A DNA stretch of 64,000 bases from RUG12461 sp045657665. GTDB lineage: Bacteria; Bacillota; Clostridia; Lachnospirales; Lachnospiraceae. The stretch's first letter is position 1. Every line of letters begins with the position of its first letter. Below are positions 49,998 to 59,421 of this stretch, piece by piece. The translations under genes were made by a program, and so were the position numbers. The notes beneath the pieces were generated by a model. That model was not told where the DNA came from. It made no database searches and saw only the letters and a list, made by a program, of their open reading frames with translations. The stretch is taken from positions 1-64,000 of the forward strand of contig JAZOTN010000018.1 of the NCBI GenBank assembly GCA_045657665.1, written 5' to 3'.

Positions 49998-50038
49998 AAA
50001 AAAATGGAAGCCTGTTTCACAGGCTTCCGTCTTTTTTT
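49998..50038. terminator. Bidirectional terminator behind the small lipoprotein gene
   Basis: GGAAGCCTGT and ACAGGCTTCC around a three-base loop, with A/T runs on both sides. It ends the minus-strand lipoprotein transcript just before the SRP RNA promoter. Confidence 0.85.
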
Positions 50039-50059
50039 AAATGAATTTTAGCTCAATTC

Positions 50060-50572
50060 TTACTGAATTGCCTGGTAGATCGTGTCTGCCTCTTCCTCGG
50101 AAAGATGAGCTGCTGCATACAGGTTTCCGTCTGTATCAATGATCGCTACGTTATCACCATCATCGATATAACCGAGCTGGGTTGCACCAACGGTTACAAG
50201 ATAATATGCAGTACCGTCATCCAGAGTAGCATCCTCAACTACATACTCAGCAAGAACCTCATTCGTGCCATCGCTGAGATAGCAGACATCTCCGGGTGCG
50301 TTCTCATAGAAAGCGATGATGAAATCGTTGGAGCCGTCATTTGCATAGAAGCCGTCTACATAGGTGATGTCGCTTACAGCTTCTGCAACTTCTTCTTCAA
50401 CTGCTTCTTCAACAACTTCCTCTGCTACAGCCTCGTCGACTGCCGCATCGATCTCAGAATTGATCTCTGCCACTGCCTGATCTACTTGTGCCTGGGTTGA
50501 GTTTCCACAGCCTGCAAGCATACCTGCAGCTACAACTGCGGACAGCATTAAAGCTACCATTCTTTTTTTCAT
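50060..50572 (-). CDS. Small lipoprotein with acidic Val/Glu/Ala repeat region
   Basis: 170 residues. Signal peptide with lipobox MLAGC (Cys22), so it is anchored on the outer face of the membrane. Next, an acidic low-complexity helix (residues about 30-66) alternating AVDEAVAEEVVEEAVEEEVAE. The C-terminal 100 residues are a compact beta-rich domain with FYANDGSNDFIIAFYENAPGD and AEYVVEDATLDDG. GGGAGGAAAC precedes ATG 50572. Family not recognised; the tail may bind a small ligand or wall component. Confidence 0.7.
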   Translation of the reverse strand: MKKRMVALMLSAVVAAGMLAGCGNSTQAQVDQAVAEINSEIDAAVDEAVAEEVVEEAVEEEVAEAVSDITYVDGFYANDGSNDFIIAFYENAPGDVCYLSDGTNEVLAEYVVEDATLDDGTAYYLVTVGATQLGYIDDGDNVAIIDTDGNLYAAAHLSEEEADTIYQAIQ

Positions 50573-50696
50573 AATAGTTTCCTCCCTGTTTAAAAAAACA
50601 ATTAGTTCTGCGGGTTTTACCCACAAAAGTGATTATAAAAAACAAGGAAAGAATTGATAGTAGCCCCAGGGCTACCAAAAGTGTTTTTTCAGTGTT

Positions 50697-53084
50697 TTAC
50701 TCTCTGCGATGCACGAGACCCATCTGTTCCGCTTTCCGTTCCGCATCCGCACGATCCTTTGCGCCCAGTTTACGGTATATGTTCCGGTTATGTTTTTTTA
50801 AGCCGGCATAGGATATATCACACTCCCGGCAGATATCCTCGGTATCCATTCCGCTGCAGAGCATGGAAAGGATCTGCTGCTCCCTTTTTGTAAGAATCAC
50901 CTGTTCTTTCGGGATAAACTTCAAATAATCGGGATAGAAAAGCGCGATGCGGGTCGTTTCTTCCATAGTTTTGGAAAGATACTCCTCCGGGATATCAGAG
51001 AGCTGGCCGTCCTTTTCCAAAGCATGAAGGAGCGGCAGGATCGCACCTCCTTCCAGCGATACAAGCCGCACAAAATGATATTCCGAGGCTTTTTGGAGAG
51101 CGTTTTTCACATGCTGTTCCCACTGTATCATACCGAGCCGGTACAGGATAATCCCCTTTAGCAGTTCATTTTCCATCCACATATAATGTCGTTCATACCG
51201 CACAAAATAACCGGTGAGGAACATGGAGAGATCCAGTGCTTCTTCGTAACGTTCTTCTGCGATCAGGCAACGGATCTTCATCATGCTCCGGTAACGGTCC
51301 GGAATGGAAAAAGACGTCATTTCGTCCTTTGTTCCGGCGAGATATGCATTAAGCTCGCCGGTCTCGCCCCCGGAAAGAAGGGATAACCAGATAAAAAAAG
51401 CTTCCAGATTCGGCAAAAGATGATCAGCCTTTCGCTCCAAGACCATCTCCCGGAAGCTTTCCATACGCCGGCGGGCATAAGACAGCTGACCTTCCGTGAT
51501 GTGCTGACGGACGAGGATGCCGATGGCAGCAAAGCAGATCTCCGGCTTTCCGCCGTGGCTGGCTGTTTCAAATCCGTTATTGCAGCGGGTCAGCACTTCA
51601 TAAGGCTCCATGGTTCCTTTTTCAAAACCGCTTTCTGCGAGAGAAACCGTCACAAGCCCTTTGCCCCATTTTCCAAGAAGGATCTCCAGAGGCTGCTTCA
51701 TAAATTTTGCGATCTCATTATCGTGTTTTGACCAGTCCGAGAAATCGAGTCCTCCGTTCATGATACCGGGCATATTTCCGGTGACGCACATTTCCGGCAG
51801 AACCACTTCTCCGTTTCGGACCATGGTCAGGACACTTCGCATGATACGGAGGATCCCTTTTACACCCCTGTGGGGAAGGCCGATATCGAGATAGGCGATC
51901 AGGCTCTCTGCCTCCCGGCGTTTTAAACGGGGGTGTTTTTGGTCTTTTGCATATTCTTTCAGGGAATCGTACCATTCCTCGGATTCGTCCGGGAGCATCA
52001 CAATATCACTGAGCATGCTCATTCCGGCCATCAGAACGGGACTTTCCTTTAATTCTTTATCGGGAAGAGAAAAATAATAATCCTTTGTCTCGATATAATA
52101 TCCTGTGCCGGGATGGCTTTTTGCATTCCGTATCAGGATCTGTTTGACACTTTCCGTTGCACCGGCCTTTTGATAAAAACAGAGAGCGGATGCGATGTCT
52201 CCTTTTTCTTCATAATAAACAGCAGCCTTTTGATAATTGTCCCGGATCTGCTTTGGAGACCAGAGACTTTCCTGCTTCCAGATAAAAAAGTGCTTCATCT
52301 CTTCGCGGAGACGGTATTCACCGGCTTCCAGGTATTCGAGCTGACTGGTGTTGCTCCGGCAGTATTCTACAATGGCACGTATATCGGAATGTCCGGAAAG
52401 ACGTGCTGCCATCTCTGCCGAAAAACGTTCATAACGGCAGACAGCAAGGGCAAGATCACGAAAAGAGGAGTCTATTTCCTCGAAAGCGGTTTCATCCCAA
52501 AAGCGGAAGCAGTCCTGCCAGACGGCAGACATCATAACCTCGGAAAAGGGTTCTCCATGTTCCATATACCTGGCATAATACTGCAGCGCAATCGGGTACC
52601 CGCGCGATGCGGATGCGACTTTCGCGATGTCTTCCTCTTTGATCGGAATCTCCTGCTGCTCAAAATACCGGCGGATCTCTTTTTTCCCGAAACGAAGATC
52701 CTGCTCATCGATCCGTATAAAGGAAAGAGCGGCATCTTCGCCGGTAAGATATTTCGGGATATCTCCCCGGCTGATCAGAACGGTCTGAAGTCCCGGGCTG
52801 TAGAGCAGTTCTTTCAGGAGGGCGATCGATTTTTCATCGCGGAGCGCGTAGAGGTCATCCACGATCACGATACTCTGGCGAATGGAAGCAATTTCCGGAA
52901 AATTACGGATGCTTCCGCTTCGGCAGCTGATCACCAGCGGGTTTTTCCGGCGGTAATAATACATCGCTGCCGCGGTTTTTCCCTGACCGGATGGAGCGGT
53001 AATGATCACGGGATGATAGGTTTCTTCCGCTTTCTTCAGTTTTTCATACGCTGCGGGTATCCGGATATACTGCAAAAGTGGCAC
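50697..53084 (-). CDS. MalT-like LuxR-family ATP-binding transcriptional regulator
   Basis: 795 residues. N-terminal STAND-type ATPase with Walker A APSGQGKT at 30-37 and IVIVDDLYAL; the long middle is helical repeats as in MalT; the C-terminus has a LuxR helix-turn-helix (LTKREQQILSMLCSGMDTEDICRECDISYAGLKKHNRNIYRKLGA). Starts at GTG 53084. It lies divergent to the threonine aldolase gene with 138 bases between. The inducer and regulon are unknown. Confidence 0.88.
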   Translation of the reverse strand: MPLLQYIRIPAAYEKLKKAEETYHPVIITAPSGQGKTAAAMYYYRRKNPLVISCRSGSIRNFPEIASIRQSIVIVDDLYALRDEKSIALLKELLYSPGLQTVLISRGDIPKYLTGEDAALSFIRIDEQDLRFGKKEIRRYFEQQEIPIKEEDIAKVASASRGYPIALQYYARYMEHGEPFSEVMMSAVWQDCFRFWDETAFEEIDSSFRDLALAVCRYERFSAEMAARLSGHSDIRAIVEYCRSNTSQLEYLEAGEYRLREEMKHFFIWKQESLWSPKQIRDNYQKAAVYYEEKGDIASALCFYQKAGATESVKQILIRNAKSHPGTGYYIETKDYYFSLPDKELKESPVLMAGMSMLSDIVMLPDESEEWYDSLKEYAKDQKHPRLKRREAESLIAYLDIGLPHRGVKGILRIMRSVLTMVRNGEVVLPEMCVTGNMPGIMNGGLDFSDWSKHDNEIAKFMKQPLEILLGKWGKGLVTVSLAESGFEKGTMEPYEVLTRCNNGFETASHGGKPEICFAAIGILVRQHITEGQLSYARRRMESFREMVLERKADHLLPNLEAFFIWLSLLSGGETGELNAYLAGTKDEMTSFSIPDRYRSMMKIRCLIAEERYEEALDLSMFLTGYFVRYERHYMWMENELLKGIILYRLGMIQWEQHVKNALQKASEYHFVRLVSLEGGAILPLLHALEKDGQLSDIPEEYLSKTMEETTRIALFYPDYLKFIPKEQVILTKREQQILSMLCSGMDTEDICRECDISYAGLKKHNRNIYRKLGAKDRADAERKAEQMGLVHRRE

Positions 53085-53222
53085 CTCAATTCCAGGTTGG
53101 TTGAATCCCTTCTATTATACAGGTTTTGTCAACATGAAAGAGGATATTCTTTTTTCGGGAACGATAACATGATAGAATGGAAACAAGCGAAAACCCGTTT
53201 GTAAAGAGGAAAGGATAAGTCA

Positions 53223-54269
53223 TTGAAAAAAGTATCATTTGAAAGCGATTATGTTGCAGGTGCACATCCGGAAGTCCTGAAAAGGCTCATGGAAACAAAT
53301 CTGGAAAACGAGCCCGGATACGGTTCTGACAGTTTTTGCCGGAGTGCAAAGGAAAAGATCCGAAAAGCGGTCGGACTTGAGAATGCTGATGTCGAGTTTC
53401 TGGTGGGCGGAACGCAGACAAATGCGGTAGTGATCTCCACCATGCTTTCCGATCATGAGGGTGTTATCGCTGCAAAGACCGGACATATCAGTGCGCATGA
53501 GGCCGGAGCGGTTGAGTATACCGGTCATGAGGTTCTGGAAATCCTGCAGCAGGACGGAAAGATCCAGCCTTCTGCATTAAAACAGTACCTTACGGATTTC
53601 TATGCCGATGAAAATCACGAGCACATGACGTTTCCGGGCATGGTGTATATTTCCTATCCGACGGAATACGGCACGCTTTACTCAAGGAAAGAGCTGGAGA
53701 GTCTTTCGGAGATCTGCCGTGAGTACAGGATCCCTCTATTTATGGATGGAGCAAGGCTCGGATATGGACTTATGAGCCGGGAGGCAGAACTGACTTTGCC
53801 GGAGATCGCGAAACTCTGTGACGTGTTCTACATCGGCGGCACGAAGGTAGGGGCGCTGTGCGGCGAAGCGGTTGTGTTTACAAAAGACAATAAGCCAAAG
53901 CACTTTCTGACTTCAGTGAAGAAAAGGGGGGCGCTCCTTGCAAAAGGGAGGCTTCTCGGAGTGCAGTTTGACGCGCTTTTTACGGATGATCTCTATTTCC
54001 GTATCAGCCGGTATGCGATCGACATGGCAGAGCGCATGAAGGAGATCTTTCTTGCCCATGGATTTACGCCGTTTATTGAATCGCCCACAAACCAGCAGTT
54101 TATCGTGCTGCGTAATGATCAGCTGAAAAAAGTTCAGGAGCACATGGAGGTGAGCTTCTGGGAAAAAGCGGATGAAGACCATACCGTTGTCCGGTTTGCC
54201 ACCAGCTGGTCTACAACGGAAGAAGACCTGGAGGTGCTCGAAGAGGTCTTTGCCGGATTGCTTGCATAA
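53223..54269 (+). CDS. Low-specificity L-threonine aldolase-type PLP enzyme
   Basis: 348 residues, aspartate-aminotransferase-like fold. FLVGGTQTNAVV (phosphate-binding turn), SAHEAGAVE (stacking His91 and Glu93), MDGARLGYGL with Asp175, and the PLP lysine Lys208 in YIGGTKVG. Cleaves threonine or allo-threonine to glycine and acetaldehyde. Starts at TTG 53223. Divergent to the MalT-like regulator. Confidence 0.88.
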   Translation: MKKVSFESDYVAGAHPEVLKRLMETNLENEPGYGSDSFCRSAKEKIRKAVGLENADVEFLVGGTQTNAVVISTMLSDHEGVIAAKTGHISAHEAGAVEYTGHEVLEILQQDGKIQPSALKQYLTDFYADENHEHMTFPGMVYISYPTEYGTLYSRKELESLSEICREYRIPLFMDGARLGYGLMSREAELTLPEIAKLCDVFYIGGTKVGALCGEAVVFTKDNKPKHFLTSVKKRGALLAKGRLLGVQFDALFTDDLYFRISRYAIDMAERMKEIFLAHGFTPFIESPTNQQFIVLRNDQLKKVQEHMEVSFWEKADEDHTVVRFATSWSTTEEDLEVLEEVFAGLLA

Positions 54270-54330
54270 AGAAAAAAGATTGTGTATATTTTAGAAAAAG
54301 TTATTTATATATGGCAGACAGGAGGTTTCT

Positions 54331-54549
54331 ATGGATATTAAGGCAAAAATCGAGGAAATCGTATCAAAGGTCAAAAATGATCCTTCCTTTTTGAAGCAGT
54401 TTCAGAGTGATCCGGTGAAAGCTGTGGAGTCCGTGATCGGTGTGGATCTGCCGGATGATATGATTAATAATGTCATAGACGGTGTAAAAGCAAAGATCAC
54501 GATCGATAAGGCCGGCGACGCTCTTGGCGCACTGTTTGGTAAAAAATAA
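54331..54549 (+). CDS. Small protein resembling NHLP/Nif11-type leader fold
   Basis: 72 residues. The sequence pattern FLKQFQSDPVKAVESVIGVDLPDDMINNVIDGVKAKI is reminiscent of nitrile-hydratase-like leader or Nif11-like peptides (Asp-Pro-x-x-Ala then Leu-Pro), but there is no double-Gly cleavage core or nearby maturation enzyme. CAGGAGG ribosome binding site. Followed by a terminator at 54574, so it has its own short transcript and is likely abundant. Function unknown. Confidence 0.65.
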   Translation: MDIKAKIEEIVSKVKNDPSFLKQFQSDPVKAVESVIGVDLPDDMINNVIDGVKAKITIDKAGDALGALFGKK

Positions 54550-54573
54550 CCGCTGACGGGATCATAAAGATTG

Positions 54574-54600
54574 AAAAGCCTGGATGATCCAGGCTTTTTT
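54574..54600 (+). terminator. Rho-independent terminator of the small leader-like gene
   Basis: AAAAGCCTGG/CCAGGCTTTTTT with a five-base loop. It lies before the aminopeptidase start. Confidence 0.9.
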
Positions 54601-54624
54601 CAGATCATTCGGAGGATGACGGGA

Positions 54625-55953
54625 ATGAAAAAGGAAGCAGACAGGAAAGAAAACGTATCGGTGGTGACAAAAGAGGAACGAAAAGCGGCAGAAGAAGTAA
54701 TCAGCTGTATTATGAGCTCGCCGACGGCGTTCCATGTGATCAACAATCTGGTAAACGAACTGAAAAAAGCCGGATTTACCGAACTATCCGAGTCTTCCGC
54801 ATGGAAGATCAGGGAAGGCGGAAAGTATTACGTTACAAGAAACGGTTCTTCTCTGATCGCATTTACGATACCGAAAAAAGATTTCAGGGGTTTCCGGGTG
54901 ATCGCAAGCCACAGTGATTCCCCAACGTTCAAACTCAAGGAAGCTCCGGAACTCCCGGAGGCAGGGTATCTTAGGCTTAACGTGGAGGGATACGGCGGTA
55001 TGCTCTGCGCGCCCTGGTTTGACCGGCCTCTTTCCGTTGCGGGCAGGGTCTTTCTGAAAGGAAAAAAGGGAGGCGCGATCAGAGAGAGTCTTTTTGATCT
55101 GGATCGGGACCTTTTGATGATCCCGTCACTTGCGATCCATATGAACCGTGAGGCAAATGAGGGATATTCCTATAATAAGCAAAAGGATATGCTTCCCGTT
55201 TTCGGAGAGGAAGAAGGAGGAGGCAGGATCGCCGGACTGATCGCAGAGGCAGTGGGTGCATCGGAGGACAGTATTCTCGGAAGCGATATATTTTTATACA
55301 ACAGGCAGAGCCCGTCGTTCTGGGGAGAGAAAGAACAGTTCTTTTCGGCACCCCGGCTGGATGACCAGACCAGCGTCTGGTGCAGCCTGAAAGGGTTTTT
55401 TGCCTCTGAAAATGAGGAACATGTTCCGGTTCTCTGTGTGTTCGATAATGAAGAAGTGGGTTCCGGGACCAGGCAGGGAGCAGGATCCACGTTTCTTTCC
55501 GATACACTGGAGCGGATCGGGCTTTCCCTCAAACGGTCGCCTGAGCAGAGATTTACGGCGATTGCGGAGAGTATGCTGATCTCTGCCGACAATGCGCACG
55601 CCGTTCATCCGGCGCATAAGGACAAAGCAGATCCCGTGCACAGGCCCGGAATGAACAGAGGTATCGTTTTAAAGTTCAGCGCAAAACAGAGTTATACGAC
55701 AGACGGACAGAGTGCTGCGGTGGTACGCTGTGTCTGCGAAGAAGCCGGGATTCCCTGCCAGACTTTTGTGAACCGCTCGGATCTTCAGGGTGGAAGCACG
55801 CTCGGACATATCGTAAGCAGCAGTGTACCCATGAAGTCCGCGGATATCGGTATCGCACAACTCTCGATGCACTCGCCCTATGAATCTGCCGGTGTGAAGG
55901 ATGTTCTTGCGATGATCCGGTTTTCAGAAACGTTTTTCGGCGGGAATGGCTGA
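54625..55953 (+). CDS. M18 family aminopeptidase
   Basis: 442 residues. Metal and catalytic blocks in order: IASHSDSPTFKLKE (His), VFDNEEVGSGTRQGAGSTFL (Glu pair), SADNAHAVHPAHKDK (Asp), and the end GGSTLGHIVSSS. These are dodecameric zinc enzymes that take off N-terminal acidic residues. ATG 54625 is used because GGAGG is nine bases ahead; ATG 54616 touches that site and the longer frame runs through the terminator. Confidence 0.94.
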   Translation: MKKEADRKENVSVVTKEERKAAEEVISCIMSSPTAFHVINNLVNELKKAGFTELSESSAWKIREGGKYYVTRNGSSLIAFTIPKKDFRGFRVIASHSDSPTFKLKEAPELPEAGYLRLNVEGYGGMLCAPWFDRPLSVAGRVFLKGKKGGAIRESLFDLDRDLLMIPSLAIHMNREANEGYSYNKQKDMLPVFGEEEGGGRIAGLIAEAVGASEDSILGSDIFLYNRQSPSFWGEKEQFFSAPRLDDQTSVWCSLKGFFASENEEHVPVLCVFDNEEVGSGTRQGAGSTFLSDTLERIGLSLKRSPEQRFTAIAESMLISADNAHAVHPAHKDKADPVHRPGMNRGIVLKFSAKQSYTTDGQSAAVVRCVCEEAGIPCQTFVNRSDLQGGSTLGHIVSSSVPMKSADIGIAQLSMHSPYESAGVKDVLAMIRFSETFFGGNG

Positions 55954-55978
55954 TCACAAAGGGGTAGTGATCGTTGGT

Positions 55979-56485
55979 TTACCATTTTCCAAGGAGCATC
56001 AGTACTCCCGGGATCCAGGCGGTTACGATACCCTCAAACACCTGAAGAACGGGAACAAAGCGGCCGAGGTTTTTTTTCAGCACGTCTGTAAAGAACGAGG
56101 TACTCCATAGAACGGCCCAAAGCCACCATATTGCTGCCCAGCGCCAGTCCGGAGTGATCGAAAGTGCTCCGCTTCCGGTGATCCCTTCGATAACCCCGAA
56201 TACAACAGCATTTATGGCAACAAATAAAGAAAACCATGCCAGAGGTCTCGGATCGAGATCAAATACGTTGTTGATCGCGACAAACAGATAGGTAAAGCAA
56301 AACAGAAGCCCCGTTCCGGCTGCGTAATAGTTCCCCTGTATCAGGCTGATCACATTGATGATAAGGGACAGGCCGCCTGTAAAGAAATTCATGATGGCAA
56401 CCGCTTTTTTACTGATATTGCATAATCCGCCGATCCCGTTATTGATCAGGACCGCCCCGACAAACAGTAAACAAACTCCCAGCAT
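55979..56485 (-). CDS. AmiS/UreI family channel protein
   Basis: 168 residues, six or seven helices. GVCLLFVGAVLINNGIGGL opens the family and FCFTYLFVAINNVFDLDPRPLAWFSLFVAI is typical of urea/short-amide channels. No urease or amidase gene is nearby, so substrate (urea, acetamide) and purpose are open. Ribosome binding site AGGAGG lies before ATG 56485. Confidence 0.85.
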   Translation of the reverse strand: MLGVCLLFVGAVLINNGIGGLCNISKKAVAIMNFFTGGLSLIINVISLIQGNYYAAGTGLLFCFTYLFVAINNVFDLDPRPLAWFSLFVAINAVVFGVIEGITGSGALSITPDWRWAAIWWLWAVLWSTSFFTDVLKKNLGRFVPVLQVFEGIVTAWIPGVLMLLGKW

Positions 56486-56569
56486 ATTATGATATCCTCC
56501 TATGATATTCTCTTACCATCATGCCACTTGATCCATAATTCGGCAATGCTCTATCTTTATATTCAAAGG

Positions 56570-56771
56570 ATGACTGATCATGTTAAGAAAAAAAGTGTAA
56601 TAACCATCGGAATACTGGCAATGTCATTGCTCATGACCGCGGGATGCGCTCCTTGAGAAGGGCATTGATGTGACTGCTGTATTCAGCCCGGAGCACGGAT
56701 TCCGCGGCTTTGCCGATGCGGGAGAAACTGTGGAAAACGCAGTGGATGAGAAGGCCGTATCTTTTATATGA
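56570..56771 (+). pseudogene. NamZ (DUF1343) lipoprotein remnant with deletions
   Basis: ATG 56570 encodes a lipoprotein signal (ILAMSLLMTAGC) stopping at 56655. In a shifted frame directly behind it, LEKGIDVTAVFSPEHGFRGFADAGETVENAVDEK is unmistakably the N-terminal core of exo-beta-N-acetylmuramidase NamZ, ending at 56771. Signal peptide, start of the domain and everything after have been joined by deletions. Non-functional. Confidence 0.75.
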
Positions 56772-56790
56772 AGAGTAAAAGGAGGAGACC

Positions 56791-57405
56791 ATGATGTCAG
56801 AAGTAAAAAAAGATTCCCTCGAATGGGAGGAGGTTTATACGGAACATCTCATTCAGGATGAGTGGATCGATTTCAGGAAATCCGCGTACCGATTTCCGGA
56901 CGGAAGTGTATTTGAACCGTTCTATACGTACAGCCGCCGGGATTATGTGGTGATCGTGGCATCTGATACCGATGGAAATTACCTTTGTGTGCGGCAGTTC
57001 CGGCAGGGCATCCGTCAGGTGACGACCGAATTTCCCGCCGGCGGCATCGAACGGAAAGATAAAAAACAATACGGACGTTCTGGAGATCTGTCAGCCGAGG
57101 ATTCTTTGTCTGCCGCAAAGCGGGAGCTCCGTGAGGAAACCGGATACGAATCAGATGAATGGTGTCATTTGCTGACAGTGCCCTCCAACGCGACGATAGC
57201 TGATAATTATGCGTATTTATACATGGCGAAAAACTGCCGGAAGGTATCGGATCTTTCTCTGGATGAAACAGAGTTTCTGAATGTGACTACTCTTACCGCC
57301 GAAGAAATTGAAAAGATGATCGAAAAGGGTGAGTTTCAGCAGGCGATGCATATTACGGCATGGCTGCTATCGATAAAAAAAAGCCTATCATTGGGTGACA
57401 TATAA
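56791..57405 (+). CDS. Nudix hydrolase (ADP-ribose pyrophosphatase-like)
   Basis: 204 residues. DYVVIVASDTDGNYLCVRQFRQGIRQ and FPAGGIE are the ADPRase type strands. The Nudix box is split: after GGIE there is an insertion of about 16 residues (KDKKQYGRSGDLSAED) before the catalytic SLSAAKRELREETGYE. The catalytic Glu pair is present, so activity is likely. GGAGGAGACC precedes the double ATG. Confidence 0.85.
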   Translation: MMSEVKKDSLEWEEVYTEHLIQDEWIDFRKSAYRFPDGSVFEPFYTYSRRDYVVIVASDTDGNYLCVRQFRQGIRQVTTEFPAGGIERKDKKQYGRSGDLSAEDSLSAAKRELREETGYESDEWCHLLTVPSNATIADNYAYLYMAKNCRKVSDLSLDETEFLNVTTLTAEEIEKMIEKGEFQQAMHITAWLLSIKKSLSLGDI

Positions 57406-57421
57406 TACGAGGGTTTAAACT

Positions 57422-57886
57422 ATGATTAAAATACTATTCATCTGCCACGGCAATATCTGCCGTTCACCTATGTGTGAATATGTTATGAAGGATCTTGTCG
57501 CGAAGGAAGGCCTTTCCGACCGGTTTCAGATTGACTCTGCGGCAACCAGCTCGGAGGAGCTCGGAAATCCCGTTTATCCGCCGGCAAAGAAGAAGCTGGC
57601 GGAACATGGGATTGCCTGCGAAGGCCATCATGCGCGCCGGATGAGGGCGGATGACTACGACAGGTATGATTATCTGGTCGGCACGGACCAGGAGAATATG
57701 TATTATATGCTGCGTCTTTGGGATCATGATCCGGAGGGGAAGTGCTCGCTGATCATGGATTATACCGGACACCCGAGGGAAGTCAGCGATCCGTGGTATA
57801 CAAGAGATTTTGAAGCGACCTGGAGAGATGTCAGCGAAGGATGTCAGGCTTTTTTGGAATACCTGAAAAAAGAGAATCATTTATAA
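57422..57886 (+). CDS. Low molecular weight protein-tyrosine phosphatase
   Basis: 154 residues. P-loop CHGNICRS at the N-terminus (Cys8, Arg14) and the general acid Asp in VSDPWYT are both present. Dephosphorylates phosphotyrosine proteins, often tied to exopolysaccharide or stress control. The 3' end overlaps the convergent YhhN gene by six bases. Confidence 0.92.
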   Translation: MIKILFICHGNICRSPMCEYVMKDLVAKEGLSDRFQIDSAATSSEELGNPVYPPAKKKLAEHGIACEGHHARRMRADDYDRYDYLVGTDQENMYYMLRLWDHDPEGKCSLIMDYTGHPREVSDPWYTRDFEATWRDVSEGCQAFLEYLKKENHL

Positions 57887-58534
57887 AAGCATTGCCATCG
57901 TGATCAGGAACTGCGCAGAGATATATGTACTCATAACGAGAAAATGCGGACGGAAACGGACTTTTTCCGGTGCGTAGATGGCAAGGAACAGGATACAGTC
58001 GGAAAGGAAAAAGAGAATGGCACCGATATAGCCGAGAGCGGCGGCTCCCGTCCGGTATGCAAGCAGATTCGTCAGGGAAAGAACATTCATCCCGGCGTTG
58101 ATGAGAAGATAGATGTATAGTCCGACGGCCATTGCTTTCGGAGTGTTGTGTCGGATTTTGAATATCACGAAAAGTGCGATCACACCGTAAACGATCGGAA
58201 CTGCGATCACGACCGGAAGGATAAATGAAGACGGGTCGAGGCGCCCCAGAAAAAGGATGATGTAGGATATATGGGCGCCGGTGAAGCAGCACCCTCCGGC
58301 GAGAAGCCATTTGTCACCGTCCCGGATCAGAAAAACATCTCCGAAAAAGCTCAGGATCAGCCCGACGATAAGGGGCACAAGATAGTATTCTGCCGTGAAC
58401 AGATAAAAGAGGATCAAAAGGATCATAAGAAAAGGTTTCGTTCGAAACCTCCTGTTATTGTTATTCCAGCAGTCAACAAGATGGAAACAGCTGATAAAAA
58501 GGAACAGGATCAGAAAAACCATCCGCAGGATCAT
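57881..58534 (-). CDS. YhhN family membrane protein (lysoplasmalogenase-like)
   Basis: 217 residues, about eight membrane helices. FTAEYYLVPLIVGLILSFFGDVFLI, FTGAHISYIILFL and the late YIGAILFFLSDCILFL match YhhN/TMEM86 proteins, which include lysoplasmalogenases. ATG 58534 is chosen because GGGGGAAAAC is ideally spaced; the frame upstream to 58696 lacks support. Confidence 0.82.
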   Translation of the reverse strand: MILRMVFLILFLFISCFHLVDCWNNNNRRFRTKPFLMILLILFYLFTAEYYLVPLIVGLILSFFGDVFLIRDGDKWLLAGGCCFTGAHISYIILFLGRLDPSSFILPVVIAVPIVYGVIALFVIFKIRHNTPKAMAVGLYIYLLINAGMNVLSLTNLLAYRTGAAALGYIGAILFFLSDCILFLAIYAPEKVRFRPHFLVMSTYISAQFLITMAMLL

Positions 58535-58650
58535 GTTTTCCCCCATACAAGAATCAAATAGAACACAATGATGAACCGGTCGATAATCCGGCATCGGGTC
58601 CGTCATGAGACGGACTTGAATTATTTTGATTATAAACCGAAAAAAAAGTC

Positions 58651-58679
58651 TTGACAAAATAGATTGCACGCAATATAAT
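58651..58679 (+). promoter_or_regulatory. Consensus promoter of glutathione peroxidase with operator-like palindrome
   Basis: TTGACA at 58651-58656 and TATAAT at 58674-58679 with a 17-base spacer. The spacer contains ATTGC-AC-GCAAT, a perfect 12-base inverted repeat, so a repressor such as a MarR or Fur-type protein could compete with polymerase. Confidence 0.8.
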
Positions 58680-58746
58680 TTGATTAAATAAAACAACAGG
58701 GTGCATGCAGGAAATAAACATATATCAGTAATAGGGAGGTAATAAG

Positions 58747-59289
58747 ATGGGTATTTATGATTACACGATTCAGGACGGAAAAGGAAATGATGTTTCGATG
58801 GGGGAATACAAAGGAAAAGTTTTTCTTGTGGTAAATACCGCGACAGGATGCGGCTTTACTCCCCAGTACAAGGAACTGGAGGATATGTATGAAAAATACC
58901 ATGAGAAGGGATTTGAGATTGTTGATATCCCGTGCAACCAGTTCGCAGGGCAGGCACCGGAATCCGATGAAGAGATCCATGAGTTCTGCACACTGAAATA
59001 CCACACACAGTTTCCGCAGATGAAAAAGGTGGAGATCAACGGTGAAGGTGCGATCCCGCTGTACGGATATTTAAAGAGCCAGAAGGGTTTTGAGGGATTC
59101 GGTAAAGGACCGAAGGCGCTGGCGATGAAGGCATTGCTGAAAACAATTGACAAGGATTACAAGAACAACCCCGAGATCAAATGGAATTTCACAAAATTCC
59201 TGGTGGATCGTGACGGAAACGTCGTCGCACGCTTTGAGCCGACGCATGATATGAAGGACGTGGATGAGCAGGTAGCATCACTTCTATAA
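58747..59289 (+). CDS. Glutathione peroxidase-like peroxidase (Cys type)
   Basis: 180 residues. Peroxidatic Cys35 in VVNTATGCGFTPQY, the conserved Gln in CNQFAGQAP and the Trp/Asn pair in IKWNFTKFLVDRDG. Cys and not selenocysteine. In such bacteria the reductant is usually thioredoxin. Reduces hydroperoxides; the strong promoter suggests oxidative-stress control. Followed by a terminator. Confidence 0.92.
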   Translation: MGIYDYTIQDGKGNDVSMGEYKGKVFLVVNTATGCGFTPQYKELEDMYEKYHEKGFEIVDIPCNQFAGQAPESDEEIHEFCTLKYHTQFPQMKKVEINGEGAIPLYGYLKSQKGFEGFGKGPKALAMKALLKTIDKDYKNNPEIKWNFTKFLVDRDGNVVARFEPTHDMKDVDEQVASLL

Positions 59290-59308
59290 AAAAAGAATTA
59301 TAATTTTT

Positions 59309-59335
59309 GAGCCTTCCTTAAGGAAGGCTCTTTTT
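59309..59335 (+). terminator. Rho-independent terminator of the peroxidase
   Basis: GAGCCTTCC and GGAAGGCTC, loop TTAA, followed by TTTTT. Confidence 0.9.
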
Positions 59336-59421
59336 CATACAGTGAAAGCGGAGTGTTGAAACGAAATGCCGAAAAACCTATAATAAAGGATGTAGGCATT
59401 TATCATGCAAAGGAGAGAAAT

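Noticed and set aside
53090..53140. TTGACA and TATAAT on the minus strand before the MalT-like gene
   Set aside because: The two boxes are only seven bases apart, so they cannot form one promoter.
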